NCBI RefSeq assembly: GCF_020520425.1
Contig: NC_079489.1
Location: 81,102,810-81,166,809 of the forward strand
Direction: 5' to 3'
DNA length: 64,000 bases
From: Spinacia oleracea
Lineage: Eukaryota > Streptophyta > Magnoliopsida > Caryophyllales > Amaranthaceae
The position numbers and the translations under genes are program-made. Position 1 is the stretch's first letter, and each line of letters starts with the position of its first letter. Positions 35,181 to 46,486 of this stretch are shown here, piece after piece. The notes under the pieces were generated by a model, which saw only the letters and a program-made list of their open reading frames with translations, made no database searches and was not told the origin of the DNA.

Positions 35181-35915
35181 ATTTATTGATTTTAACTTCG
35201 TTTTTGATTAATTAGCATGATTAATTGTTTGATTTCCATACTTATATTGCTTTTCATTTCCATGGCTCTTGAGTATTTTCATGCTAGGGTAGAGGTGACG
35301 CTTGGAAAGTATTTGGGGAATTAGAAATGAATTCATGATGATATTGTGATTAAATTGTGATGTGCTGAATAGGATTTTCATGTTTAGCTTGAATAGTAGT
35401 TGAGAATGCTAGGATAGTTATTTGATTGGAGTGTTCATCACTAATTTGTCAAGAGATTTAGAATTAGTGAGAGCATGAGAGTTAACTCGTTGATTCTTTG
35501 AGTCATGCTAGTTTTGAGGTAACGCAGAGCATGCCATTGGAATTAGTTGGCTATTGTATCCTATCCGAGAGGTGTTGGATGCTACATTTATGGTTTGCCC
35601 CCTATGATTCATGTCTATGCATTGTTGTGATTGAATTCTATTCACCTTTTCACCAAAGAAACCGAGTTGATCCCCGACTCCCCTAGTTTATTCCTTCTTG
35701 ATTCACTTGCTAATTAGTGTAGAAGTGCTAGTTCGTTACAAACCAAATTACGTTTCTCTTCTAAGCTAGCCCGAACTTGTTAAACTCTTGTTCTCCGTTC
35801 TCTTGGGACGATCCCGAAACTTATCACTATAATCAATATAGTTGATAGGCTAGGTGTTCTAAAATTTTTGTTTGATTGAGTGATTCTTGTATAAAGACAA
35901 GAAAATCGCTTATCA
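35181..35915 (+). repeat. 5' LTR remnant, plus-strand Athila-like element
   Basis: It aligns to 44906-45466 plus 60942-61118 of the 3' LTR. The first ~990 bp is missing because the CACTA-like end abuts at 35181. It ends CGCTTATCA before the PBS. Confidence 0.88.
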
Positions 35916-35918
35916 AAA

Positions 35919-35937
35919 TGGCGCCGTTGCCGGGGAC
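35919..35937 (+). other. Primer-binding site, plus-strand Athila-like element
   Basis: TGGCGCCGTTGCCGGGGAC lies three bases after the LTR. It is the PBS type of plant Athila-like elements, usually assigned to tRNA-Asp. Confidence 0.85.
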
Positions 35938-36007
35938 AACTGTTGATTTTGAGTTTAGCTTTATTATTGAGTCTAGTTTTAGCATTTTAGTTCTGTTGTA
36001 ATTATTA

Positions 36008-37913
36008 TTGCTAACGTGTCTACCTAGTTATTGCATACACAATCGAGATAGGACTCGACATCATCCTCTCTTTCCTCTTGACAACGAGATAGAGAGAACG
36101 TTGAGGGGCTTAAGACGGATACGAACTCGTTCATCTAGAAACAATACGTTTGAAGCTTTAAGAGTGAGTCAACCCAAACAAGTTCCTTCAAGTCCTACTA
36201 GTTGTGAAATCATGGTGTTGCCGGTCAAGAATTTGGGTATTCCGGGAGCCTTTGAGGCACGTGTGGAATCCAAGCTCCTACAACAAATGCCAATTTTTTG
36301 ATATACGACCGACGTTGATATCATTAGTGCAAATCCTCCCTTTTGTAGAAAGGCTAATGAATCACCCCATGAGCATCTTAAACAATTCTAACATTATTGC
36401 GACACGATCAAGCACAGTAGTGTCACTTCAGAATATGTTCGCCTCAAGTTGTTCCGGTTTTCATTACTTGGGAGGGCGAGTGATTGGCTTGACAAGGAGG
36501 TCAAGCCAAACTCCCTCACGAGTGCTTTTCTAAGCAAGTTTTACTCCTATGGAAAAACCGCTGAATATAGAAACAAAATCCAATCATTTGAACAACGGAG
36601 AGATGAATCATTGTTTGAGGCATGGGACCGGTTTAAAGAGTATCAAAGGGAGTGCCCACACCATGGGATCCAAAAGTGGCTCCGCCTACAAACCTTTTAC
36701 TTGGGACTTAGCCGGACTTCCAAGATAAGTCTTGATGCGGGAGCGGGGGGGTCCAATCATGAATAAGACGGAGGATCAAATAGAGGATATTTTAGAGGAC
36801 GCTGTGTGAAACTATCAAGCATGGCACGTAGCAACAAGGAACTACACAAACGAAGGTAGAGGGTCTTCATGATGAAGGAAAGGGGCCGACCTATGCATTG
36901 GAACAAGCTAATATCATAGAGAAGCTTACTTCCCGACTTGAGAAACTTGAAAGTGTCCCCTCTCAACCGCCCGTCTCCATCGACAATCCGTTCACCATCG
37001 GCCACCCTTCTAACCAAAGGGAAGGGCAAGGTTATTTCTTATAATTCTATGCCTCCTAATTCCACTTACTGCGATGTATGTGGTGGGTATGATCACTTCC
37101 CTAATATGTTCCCTCTATTTCATAATGTGTCTTATGTTGCGCATGATTCCTCTTATGAGAATGATTTTGATGCTGATCATGCAAATGCCATTAATGTGAG
37201 GACTAGATATGATGGAACCATAAACCCTAGGTTTGGTGAGAAACAAAGTCCTAGAGGTCCCCCTAGTAATGCCAATGCTTACCACGGTTCAAACTACCAA
37301 GGCCAAGGCCAAGTAGGTGGGTTTGATTACCAAAACCGAGGTAACCATATGGGACAAGGCTATCAAGGCCAAGTTTCCTATGGCCAACCTTATGGTTATG
37401 AATCAACCACATTACAACCAAGGTAACTATAGCCCAACCCACCATGATGGAGGGGGAAAACTTCTGGTCAAGGGCATTATAGAGGGAACTTTAGTGGGGG
37501 TTATCAAGGGAATCCTGGAAATCATTATGGAAATCAATTTCCTCCTCCCGGATCCAATGGACCTAAACCTTATGGCACTCAATTTTCTCCCACCTCATCC
37601 GAATTTAACAATGCTCCTCCACCACTCCCCTCTCCCAAGTCTAATATTGAAGCTCTTATGGAGTCTCCTACCTCAAGGTCAAACCCCACCAAAGAAAATG
37701 TATGCTATTATAACTAGGAGTGGGAAGATTTTAAATGATGGTGTTAAGTCTAGTGAAGTCTCAATGTCTAAGGGGGAAGAACCAAGGGTGGTTGAGTCAA
37801 ATGATGATGATATTGTAGAAGTCGAGTCTCCCGTTGATAATGTGAGTGATGTTTTGAAGCCAACGGAGGCTGCTCTTTTACCATTCCCACCTCCTAATAT
37901 CCCCTTTCCTTAA
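36008..37913 (+). pseudogene. Athila-like gag, broken
   Basis: The fragments correspond in order to the gag of the minus-strand element: VLPVKNLGIPGAFEA near 36215, the core FRFSLLGRASDWLDKEVKP through LQTFYLGLS (36449-36766), and a zinc-knuckle region near 37070. The knuckle reads CDVCGGYDHFPNMF, so its last Cys is lost. A Gly/Gln-rich tail follows. There are stops and frame changes near 36301, 36766 (in a G-run) and around 37320-37430. No functional capsid protein can be made. Confidence 0.78.
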
Positions 37914-38081
37914 ATATTTACAAGACACAAGTTGGATATTCAATTTTAAAAATTCCTTGATGTGCTTAGCAAATTGTATGTCTCATTGTCCTTCACCGAG
38001 GCACTTAAGAAAATGCCAAATTATTCTAGATTCATGAGAGATATTTTAAGTGGCAAGAGAGAATGTGGGCCCTAGGATACC

Positions 38082-38930
38082 GTGAAGCTCACGGATAATT
38101 GTAGTTACCTTATCGAAAATCCACTTTCCCCAAAACTCAAAGATCCCGTGAGTTTTTCTATCCCGTGTTGCATTCAAACTTTGACATTTGGTAATGCTTT
38201 GTGTGATTTGGGGGAGAGTGTGAGCATCATGCCATATAAAATCTTTGAGAAGCTTAATCTAGGTGACCTCTCCCCCACTAATATGTCATGGAAATTAGCC
38301 GATCTATCGGTTATGTATCCTTTGGGGAGGGTTGAGGATGTCCCCCTCAATATCGGCAAGCTTACACTTCTTATTGATTTTGTGGTCTTGGACATTGATG
38401 AGGATGCCCAAACCCCTATTATTTTAGGGAGGCCATTTTTAGCCACCGCGGGCTCCCTTATTGATGTACAAGCCGGGCTTATCACCTTGAAGGTGGGAGA
38501 TATCAAGGCTAGCTTTAAGCTTCCTCGTGTAGAAGGTTGTTTGAAAGAAATGAAGAGTTGCATGAACGTCAATACTATTGATTGAATTGTGAACCATTGC
38601 ATGCATGTTAGTTCTAACGACTCTTGTGCTCCTAGGTGTGCTAATGAGCTTGCTAGGTTCCAATCCAATGATGAAGAGGTTCATGTGATCCCCAAGGTGT
38701 TGGGAGATGATTTTGAAGATGTGACCACCATTCCCAAGAAATTTGGGATGCATTTTGATGATGATGCAAAGGCTACTCCTTCCAAAGTCAAGCCAAAACC
38801 GGGTAAAAAGACCAAGGAGAAGCATAGTCAAAGATGGTTTGGTTGCATGCCAAAGTTTGGCGATAGTGAGATGGTGTTTGTGCCCAAGGTGGCCAAGATT
38901 TCAAAACTGATTGCATATGAACCCCCATGA
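38082..38930 (+). pseudogene. Athila-like protease, broken
   Basis: The frame contains CDLGESVSIMPYKIFEKL, where the catalytic DLGAS of the sister element has become DLGES. The later retropepsin blocks IDFVVLDIDED and IILGRPFLATAGSLIDV follow. An in-frame stop at 38583-38585 splits it from a C-terminal extension (38589-38930) that ends MVFVPKVAK..AYEPP and then a stop. The same extension ends the minus-strand protein. No RT motif follows in any frame. Confidence 0.78.
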
Positions 38931-39632
38931 ATTTTGGGGGCACCGTCAATCTAGTTACGTTAAAGAAGCGCTTCCGGGAGACAACCCGTGTATTGGTGTT
39001 CTTTCTCTCCTCCCCTCTTTCATTTGGGGGAGTCGTCAAGCTAGTGACATTAAAGAAGCTCTACTCGGGAGGCAACCTGTGTTTCTAACCTATCCTTTAC
39101 TTCGATTTTATTATTTTATTGTGCTACTAGCTTTTTTTTTTAGTTTGTGTGCGTTGGGAGAAACTGCAGGAAAATTCGAGGATTGGCAATGGTGCGTCCG
39201 CACCTAATCTGGTGCGCCCGCACAAGCCCATAAATTGAATACTTTCGGCAATTTCAGAAGCAGCTAAAAAGTGTATTTTTTAGAAGTTGGGAGATAGAAG
39301 TTGTTCTTGGGGGTGTTTATTCATCATTTCCGATTCTTGGGTGGTATATTTTGTCTCCTTTAATTAAGTTTTGCTCTTTGTTCTTGAATTTTCAATTATA
39401 CTATTTGGTGATTGAATTTTTGGGTGATTATTGGTTGTTGTGAATTATGGTGGTTTTGTTGGTGTTGTTGGAATTGGTTGTTGTTCTTATTGATGTTGTT
39501 AGGTGATTTGGTGGAATTGTGGTGTGATTTTGGATTTTTGGAGTTGGGTTAATTATAGTTGATGGTGCTTGTGGTGATTGTTTGTTGTGGGATTTTGAGT
39601 TTTCTCTTTAGTGTCACCTTGAAAAACAATGT
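38931..39632 (+). other. Spacer in place of pol, plus-strand element
   Basis: About 0.7 kb of non-coding DNA. It has two GTTAAAGAAGCGCTTCCGGGAG-like blocks ending GGGAGRCAACC (about 38960-38985 and 39048-39078), and a copy of the LTR array motif GGTGCGTCCGCACC at 39190-39224. The second ORF begins at its end. Confidence 0.7.
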
Positions 39633-41423
39633 TTGGTAGGAGAAAGTCCAAATCTTCAAAATCCCCTTCCCGGGTCTAGGAAAAAAGCGGTTAGACCCCC
39701 TAATGTCGATACCATGGGGATTGAGTTTGACGATCAAACCTCGTGGGATTATTTTATGGGTCTTTGTGACTGGACAATCCGCCCCACCAGGTTTTATGAT
39801 GCGGTGGAGGTTGATAAGTTGGGGATAAGGCCGGAGGTGGAGTATTTAGTTCGGAGTATAGAGTGGGAGCACTTTATGACAATGCAGGCCGACACATATA
39901 GACGGTTAACCTTGGAGTTCTTATCCTCCGCCCGCTTGAATGTTGTTGATGATGAGCCTCAATTAACCTTCCAAGTCTCCAATGACTACCACACCCTTTC
40001 GGAGGACCAAATCAATGACATTTTTTCACTTCCAAAATGACAAAGGTCTATGCTCACCATTCGGAGCTCTATGCTTCTTGTCCGGATTCTAGTGAGCAAA
40101 GGTGGTGAAATTCTTTGACGGGTGCGCCGGTATTTGCTACAAACTCTTCCAAGGCCTCCTCCTACATCCACCCGGCTATGAGATATGTCTTCCGCCTCCT
40201 TGTATTTTGTGCTTTCTCAAAAGCTAGTGCGGGGGCTCTCTCGAGTATGGAGTTTGGGGGGCCTTATGGTTGGCCCATCATGGGGGTCGGAAAGGCTATC
40301 TTAACTTTGGAGCCTTGCTTATGAACCGAATCATAGAAACAACGAACGACCGACCTCTTAGTGGTGACATCCTCCTTGGAGGGATTCTCACCTTGATCGT
40401 AGAAGGGATCAACAAGAATTATGAGCAAAAGTTGTTGGGGTTACCTCCCTTGGGGGATTCTAGTCTCTCCGTGGGCGAGCTAAAAGGGTACAAGTGATTG
40501 CACCAGACCGGCGAGACAGATAAATTCATATAGTGTGTTGGTCCTAGTGAGGAGGAGTGGTGCCTTCTCCCAAATCCCACCATCACCAAGGTGACCCCCT
40601 CCAATGAAAATGCTTGGCTCATGTCAAAGGTCCCCTTCCCGGATTCCGTTCATGATAAGTCAGCTCTTAAGCAGAAAGCCCGCCATTCACTCCTCGTTGA
40701 TCCTATTCAGGTCCCTAATCCCCTTCAAGAGGGTGGTATGTCTTCTTCTTCTCCTCTATTTGATTTTTATGGCTTGCAAGCCAATCTCTCGGCTATCTTG
40801 AGTGGGCAAGCCAAGGAAGCTAGTTCAATAGCTTCTCTTGCCTCTCAAAGTAGCTGTGAGGTGGCTACTTATGATTCTTTTGATTCCTCCTATTACGATA
40901 GGCGGGTTTATGATTACCACGTGGATAAGGGGGATTTTGACCCTTATGGTAATTATCCATATCATCCACCACAACAGGGGCCCGTCCCTAGTTGGAATGA
41001 GGATCATATTCCCACTAATTCGTATTGGACCGGACTGTCCCAACCGGGTGTCACTCCCCCCACGTTCCCTCCTTATGATTATACCCAAATGGGGGGGGTG
41101 ATTATTGTGATGATCCTATGTACCCCACGGTGGCGCCGGATGTTCGGCCCGGGGATTGGCTGGTTGGCTACACCGGTGGGTGCCCAAAGGATTACACCAA
41201 AGGTTGGGATGGCACGAGAGGAGAGCCTACCCAAGGAATCTACCCCCTTGAGCCCAATTATGAATGGCCCCCTTATATCGTTTCCTCGGGTCCCGATGTG
41301 GACTCCACCTTCAACTCCACCCCTTTCACCGACGAGGAGGCAATTGCCTACCGGCGCCAGAAGGATGAGGAGTGGAGAGAGCATGCTCGGAAAGAGAAAG
41401 GCATTGGCGCGAGTGGCACTTAG
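39633..41423 (+). pseudogene. ORF-1-like second ORF, broken
   Basis: This copy of the Athila ORF-1-like protein is spread over at least four frame segments (39633-40040, 40115-40324, 40270-40497 and 40591-41423). Blocks match the minus-strand copy: MGIEFDDQTSWDYFMGL, ADTYRRLTLEFLSSARLN, HPAMRYVFRLLVFCAFSK, then DSSYYDRRVYDYHVDKGDF and YPYHPPQQGPVPSWNE. The C-terminal part after about 41100 shifts frame and ends with a stop near 41421. Unlike the minus-strand copy, it is not split by an insertion, so it shows the natural order of the two halves. Confidence 0.72.
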
Positions 41424-43898
41424 GTGCCATTCTACCTCTCCCCCATTATTTTGTTGTGATGGTATGCTCTATATTAGCTCGGGGGAGAGGTGAGCTAAAT
41501 GGGAGCTAGGCTTGTTTTAAATGCTTATGTTTTGCCTAGCTTGGGGGGGGGGGGGAATGTTAGTTGACGCACCATATCTTTTGGTTGATCACTTCTTGCC
41601 CACATTGTGTGGGATTGTATTTACTTGATGGTTTCTTAGATGCCCTTGACATTATTTTGGCCAAGGTGGCCTTGTATACTAACATTGTTTCCTATTTTGA
41701 GTATGTTTGTCTCACGTGGAGATCATTTAGTCCACCTTTTCCGTGCCCGGTAATTCTTATGGTGACTTTGGTTGCTCTTTCGGTTCTTCGCTGGACTTGC
41801 TCCTATGATACTTCCGGTAATATCTTTCTAGCTCTTTGCATCTTTGTGGGATTGGGCATATTTCATGATTGGGGCATTGGTTGGATGGTTAGTTGTGCCT
41901 CCCCTTGTTTTATTTTATTCCTTGAGGACACGGCCTAATTCGAGCTAGGGGGGATAAAACTTGATTGTTTGATTGCTATGATGAACTCCACATGAATGAA
42001 TGCGTGATTTTGTGAATATTTCTTGATTGATTTTCATTGATTTTCTTTATGTTCTTTGATTTTCGTTAATGTTTTCTTTATTTCTTATTTCTTTTTGCTT
42101 TCTTTTATTTTGTTTTCCTTTTCTTTTCTTCTCTTTTTCTTTTCTTTTTTTTTCTTTTCGTTTGTTTTGCTTTTCATTTGTTTTTCTTTCTTTTTCGTTC
42201 TTTGAAAATTCATCAAAAAATCCAAAAATATTTTTCTTTTTGTTTTTAATCAAGGCAAGTTTTTTCTAGCTTTTTAGGTTTTGTTCTTGATTCGGACATA
42301 ATAAAATTGGAACTTGTAAATTTGAATGCATTTGTTCCTAGGTGGTAGAGGTGTGCACGGTCTTGGATGTCTAGGGTCGAATATAGGATTTTCATGCAAA
42401 GGTAGTTGGTAGAACTTTGGAGAACATGAATCTTAAACCTTAGGCTTGTGGTAAGATGGTGTCTCTCTCTAGTGATTTGAAACCGGAGAGGATGGTATTT
42501 GCTACCCTTGCGTGAGGTTATTCAATCTTCTAGCCCGATTCTCAAACGCACATTGCATTGAGTGTCTTGGATCCTTGGCATTGACTTTCTCATATCTAGA
42601 ACTTGACTATTTCCTTCCCGAGACCGCGACCGAACTACTCTAGGGGAAGATAAAGACATTTCTTTCGGTGACTATTTTCTTTTTGTAGTTTTAGGGCATT
42701 ATTTTTCTTATTTTTCTTGTATTTTTTTTGCATTTGCCCCCTTGCTAGCCATTTGAGCCTTATCCCTTCATTTCTTACTAGCTCATTACAAGCCGATAGC
42801 CTTTGTTTTGTTTTACACCTTAGAAGTGATAGTGAAGCTTAGTGTTATTGTGCTCCATGTTGTGATTAGATGTGCAAATTTAATGATGGGATTTTATTCA
42901 AATAGAAAGTTTGGAAAGTTCTTTGTATATTTTGAATAAAAAGCAAAGCAAAAAATAGATAAAATTCCAAAAATAGAGAAAAACAAGGCAAATAGAAAAG
43001 TTTCACTTGAAACAAATAAAAAAGAGAAAAAGGAAACAAAGAAAAGTGCAAAAAGATGTTTAGTTTGATTTTGCTTGTTGAATAATCTTGGGGGAGGCCC
43101 AAATAAGTGGTATAGTTTGGTTTTGGTCCTATTTTCTTGAGTTAAGTTCATTTTGATGCTTCACTTAAAGTTCTAGCTCCAAATCCCAAAATTTTCCACA
43201 CCCTTCACCCTAGCCTAACATTACACTCTAAAAGCCCTTTTGACCTTACAGAATTGAGTCATTGTCGGTGGAAGGAGGAATAAGTCAAGCCTATGGAGCA
43301 AGATAGTCATGCCAAGATTGTCGTGTAACGTTCTTTTCTCTCTTGAAATTCTATTCTTTTCCGGCAACTTCGTGGTGTCATGAGAAGCTATATTTGAGGG
43401 TGAATTTGAATCTAGAGAGGGCACACGGTAAGAATGGTTGTGGGGGGATAGAGGAGTGTAAAATTCTTAGTTCTCTACGCTTTTTATGTCAATCTTTCAC
43501 TCGACCTTTGGACATCTATTAGCGTGCATTCGTTCATTGACTTAGAAATATTTGCATCCTCTTTTGCTTGTTCCATAATAAAAACCCAGTTCTAGAACTT
43601 TTATAGTTTTTCCTTTTAATTTGTTTGCTTTTTTTAGTTTTCTTTTCTTTTAGTTCTTGCCTTGGCCTTTTTTTGGGGAGAGTTATAGGTCAATCTCTTA
43701 AAAAACCCTTGCCAGATTCCACTCTCCCTTATGAAAGATCGTGGGGTTCAAATAGCTTGTTGCATGTGCTTAAATGCAACCGTGATTTCTACAACAATGA
43801 GTTAGTGTCGATTCTTTTAGTCCTTGGTAGTGTGTCTCTTAATAAGCTCATTCTCCTCCCGTTTCTTGATTGATTTTCTAGAGGACTAGCAAAGGCGT
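41424..43898 (+). other. 3' non-coding region, plus-strand Athila-like element
   Basis: No gene is supported. It is pyrimidine-rich near 42070-42240. A 124-codon hydrophobic frame (41564-41938) ends LEDTA; it may be chance. The general order of landmarks matches 11991-14392 on the other strand. Confidence 0.6.
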
Positions 43899-43912
43899 AG
43901 CTTGGGGGAGTT
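43899..43912 (+). other. Polypurine tract, plus-strand Athila-like element
   Basis: AGCTTGGGGGAGTT directly before the LTR start TGATGAACC. Confidence 0.85.
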
Positions 43913-45466
43913 TGATGAACCTTTGTTTTCTTATTATTTTCTTCTATTTTTCGTTCTTATTTCTTCTTTTACTCCATGAGTTTACTTATATTTTAGTTTT
44001 AATTGAATTCATAATGATTCTTAGTTTAACTCGTTTTACCTTAATTTTTATTTCGTTTTTATTGATTTTGTAGGATTTTCGATGGAGTTAGAAAGGGAAA
44101 ATGAAATTCAAGTATATGGTGCTCCCGCACCTAGTTAAAAGCGCCCGCACAAGCAAGCATAAGGAGATTTTCAGAAAATTTATCATTTGCAGAAGGGTGG
44201 GCCCGCACCCAAGTCGGTGCGTCCGCACAAAGCCAAGACAAGTTACAAGAACTTTGGAAATTTCTCATTTTGAGCTTTCCATGAAGGTGCGCCCGCACCC
44301 CTTATTGGTGCTCCCACACAAAACTTAGAAAAGCTGCAGGAACTTTTGGAATTTCCCAAATTCAGATTTCTAGAGTGGTGCGCCCGCACCCCCTTTGGGT
44401 GCACCCGCACCGGCCTCCTTAGCTAATATTTGAGATTTCTATTGAGCCTTTTCTGCGCCTCATCGACTCAGAGGTGTGCGTCCGCACTCCTTTGGTGCGC
44501 CCGCACCTTCATCGTAACTTTGGGATTGCTAATTTCTCTCACTCATCGGTGCGCCCGCCCCCGATTTTGGTGCGCCCTCGAATACCCATATTTGTGCGCC
44601 TGCACCGAAGTCCAGATTTCCTATTTTTTTTATTATTTTGTAATTTTTAGGAAAGGGTATAAATACCCCTTTTCCAATTTTTTGGGAATCCTTTTAGTGT
44701 TCTAATTTTCCGAGTTTTAAAAGTTTTAGCCTAGGTTTATTGCTCTTCAAGATCAAATCCAAGTGTAGAATTCTTAGAAGCTTCTAGTAAATTTCTTTCT
44801 CCTTAATCTTTCTCTTTCAATCTTGTTCTTCAATTTTGTTGGCTTTGTTATTATTGTTGATTGATTGCATTCTCACTAAGAAAACCACAAAAACATGTTT
44901 GTTTGATTTGTTGATTTTAACTTCGTTTTTTATTAATTAGCATGCTTAATTGTTTGATTTCCATACTTAGATTGCTTTTCATTTCCATGGCTCTTGAGTA
45001 GTTTCATGCTAGGGGTAGGGGTGATGCTTGGAAAGTATTTGGGGAACTAGAAATGAATTCATGACAATATTGTGATTAAGTTGTGATGTGTTGAATAGGA
45101 TTTCCATGTTTAGCTTGAATAGTAATTGCAAATGCTAGGGTAGTTATTTGATTGGAGTGTTCATCACTAATTTATCAAGAGAATGAGAATTAGTGAGAGC
45201 ATAAGAGTGAACTTGTTGATTCTTTGAGTCATGCTAGTTTTGAGGTGACGCGAGAGCATGCCATTGGAATTAGTTGACTATTGCATCCTATCCGAGAGGT
45301 GTTAGATGCTAAATTTATGGCTTGACCCCTATGATTCATGTCTTTGCATTGTTGTGATTGAATTCTATTCACCTTTTCCCCATAGAAACCGAGTTGATCC
45401 CCAATTCCCCTAGTTTAATCCTTCTTGATTCACTTGCTAATTAGTGTAGAAGTTCTAGTTCATTAC
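43913..45466 (+). repeat. 3' LTR of the plus-strand Athila-like element, left part
   Basis: It starts TGATGAACC and is interrupted after ATTAC (45462-45466) by Copia B. The LTR continues at 60942-61118. The matching uninterrupted site is in the 5' LTR near 35730-35750. Total LTR length is about 1.73 kb. Confidence 0.9.
44119..44607. repeat. Array of ~75-95-bp units with paired GGTGCGCCCGCACC dyads
   Basis: Six units start near 44119, 44199, 44287, 44377, 44474 and 44548. Each opens with GGTGCGCCCGCACC or a close variant, followed about 20 bp later by a second GGTGCGYCCGCAC, then a less conserved spacer. A seventh pair lies inside the element at 39190-39224. Confidence 0.85.
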
Positions 45467-46471
45467 TGAAGGAAATATGTCCTTCACCCAAGGTGCATTA
45501 AGTCTAATACCAAGGTTCAGATTAATTGCGAACAATTAATTCTGTGAGATCAAGTGATCGGAACAGCTAGCTGGAGCAATGCTTCCGATCAGTGAGTTCT
45601 AATCTACAAGGTCACACCAACTTACTCTTGACTGAACCTACAAGGTCACACCAATGACACGTAATAGATCACCGGATTAAATGAATCGGAAATTCATTTA
45701 ATAGCTTTTCGGGAATTAGTTTTAGAAAACGTATTATACGATACGACCTTGCATCGGAATCGTATATCATCTCGCGAATATTCGTAAGCTGGGAGAAATG
45801 AATAAATCGTATCGTACGACGGTGATTCGTCGTATACGAAACGATAAATAATATCCGGAACAATATTATGTCGCGAGTACGAAGAGCAACCCACAAGCCG
45901 AATGCACGAAGCATTCAAGGCCCATGGGCGCTTGGTACGCAAGCAACACGAGCACAACAACGCTGGCCCAAAGTCAAGCGGCTGCCTGTGCGCGCGTGGG
46001 ACAAGACCACAACGCAGCAGCAGCAGCGCGCGACCCACGGCCCAGCTGGCTGCGTGCTCGCGTGTGTGTGTGTCGCGTGGGCTTGCTGGCCGGTCGTGGC
46101 CTTATTGGCTTGGCCGGTTGGTAGGTTATTCTAATAACCTACACACCCTAGTTTTCCTAACACAATTCAATCATACTCAAACCCTAGAGACTCAGAGAAC
46201 CCTAATTCTCTCTGTGCCTCCAAAGTGAGTTCTTCCAGAAAGCAAACACTCTTCATCGATTGTCTAAGCTACGATTATCAAGACGGATCTGATTGTGTCG
46301 GTGAACCAAGTAGAGGAACGACAAGTGGAGTTCTAAGTTCGTGTTCGTTGACAGATTACTGAGGAAAACACACTTCAAACGTAAGTATGCTTAATCTGTG
46401 CTTTATACATGCTTCCTGGCTTTGGGGATCGTTTTCGCACATGTTATTATGTTTAACTGTATTCCCCTACA
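45467..46471 (+). repeat. 5' LTR of Copia B
   Basis: TGAAGGAAATATGTCC to CCCCTACA, 1005 bp, with a GC-rich block at about 45890-46110. The partner pieces are 53817-53965 and 60082-60936. Confidence 0.92.
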
Positions 46472-46472
46472 G

Positions 46473-46486
46473 TGGTATCATGAGCC
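46473..46486 (+). other. Primer-binding site of Copia B
   Basis: TGGTATCATGAGCC immediately follows the LTR. TGGTATCA is the initiator-Met tRNA type of plant Copia elements. Confidence 0.85.

Noticed and set aside
44119..44607. CRISPR-like array
   Set aside because: Units vary in length and sequence, lie in a plant LTR, and lack uniform repeats and unique spacers.
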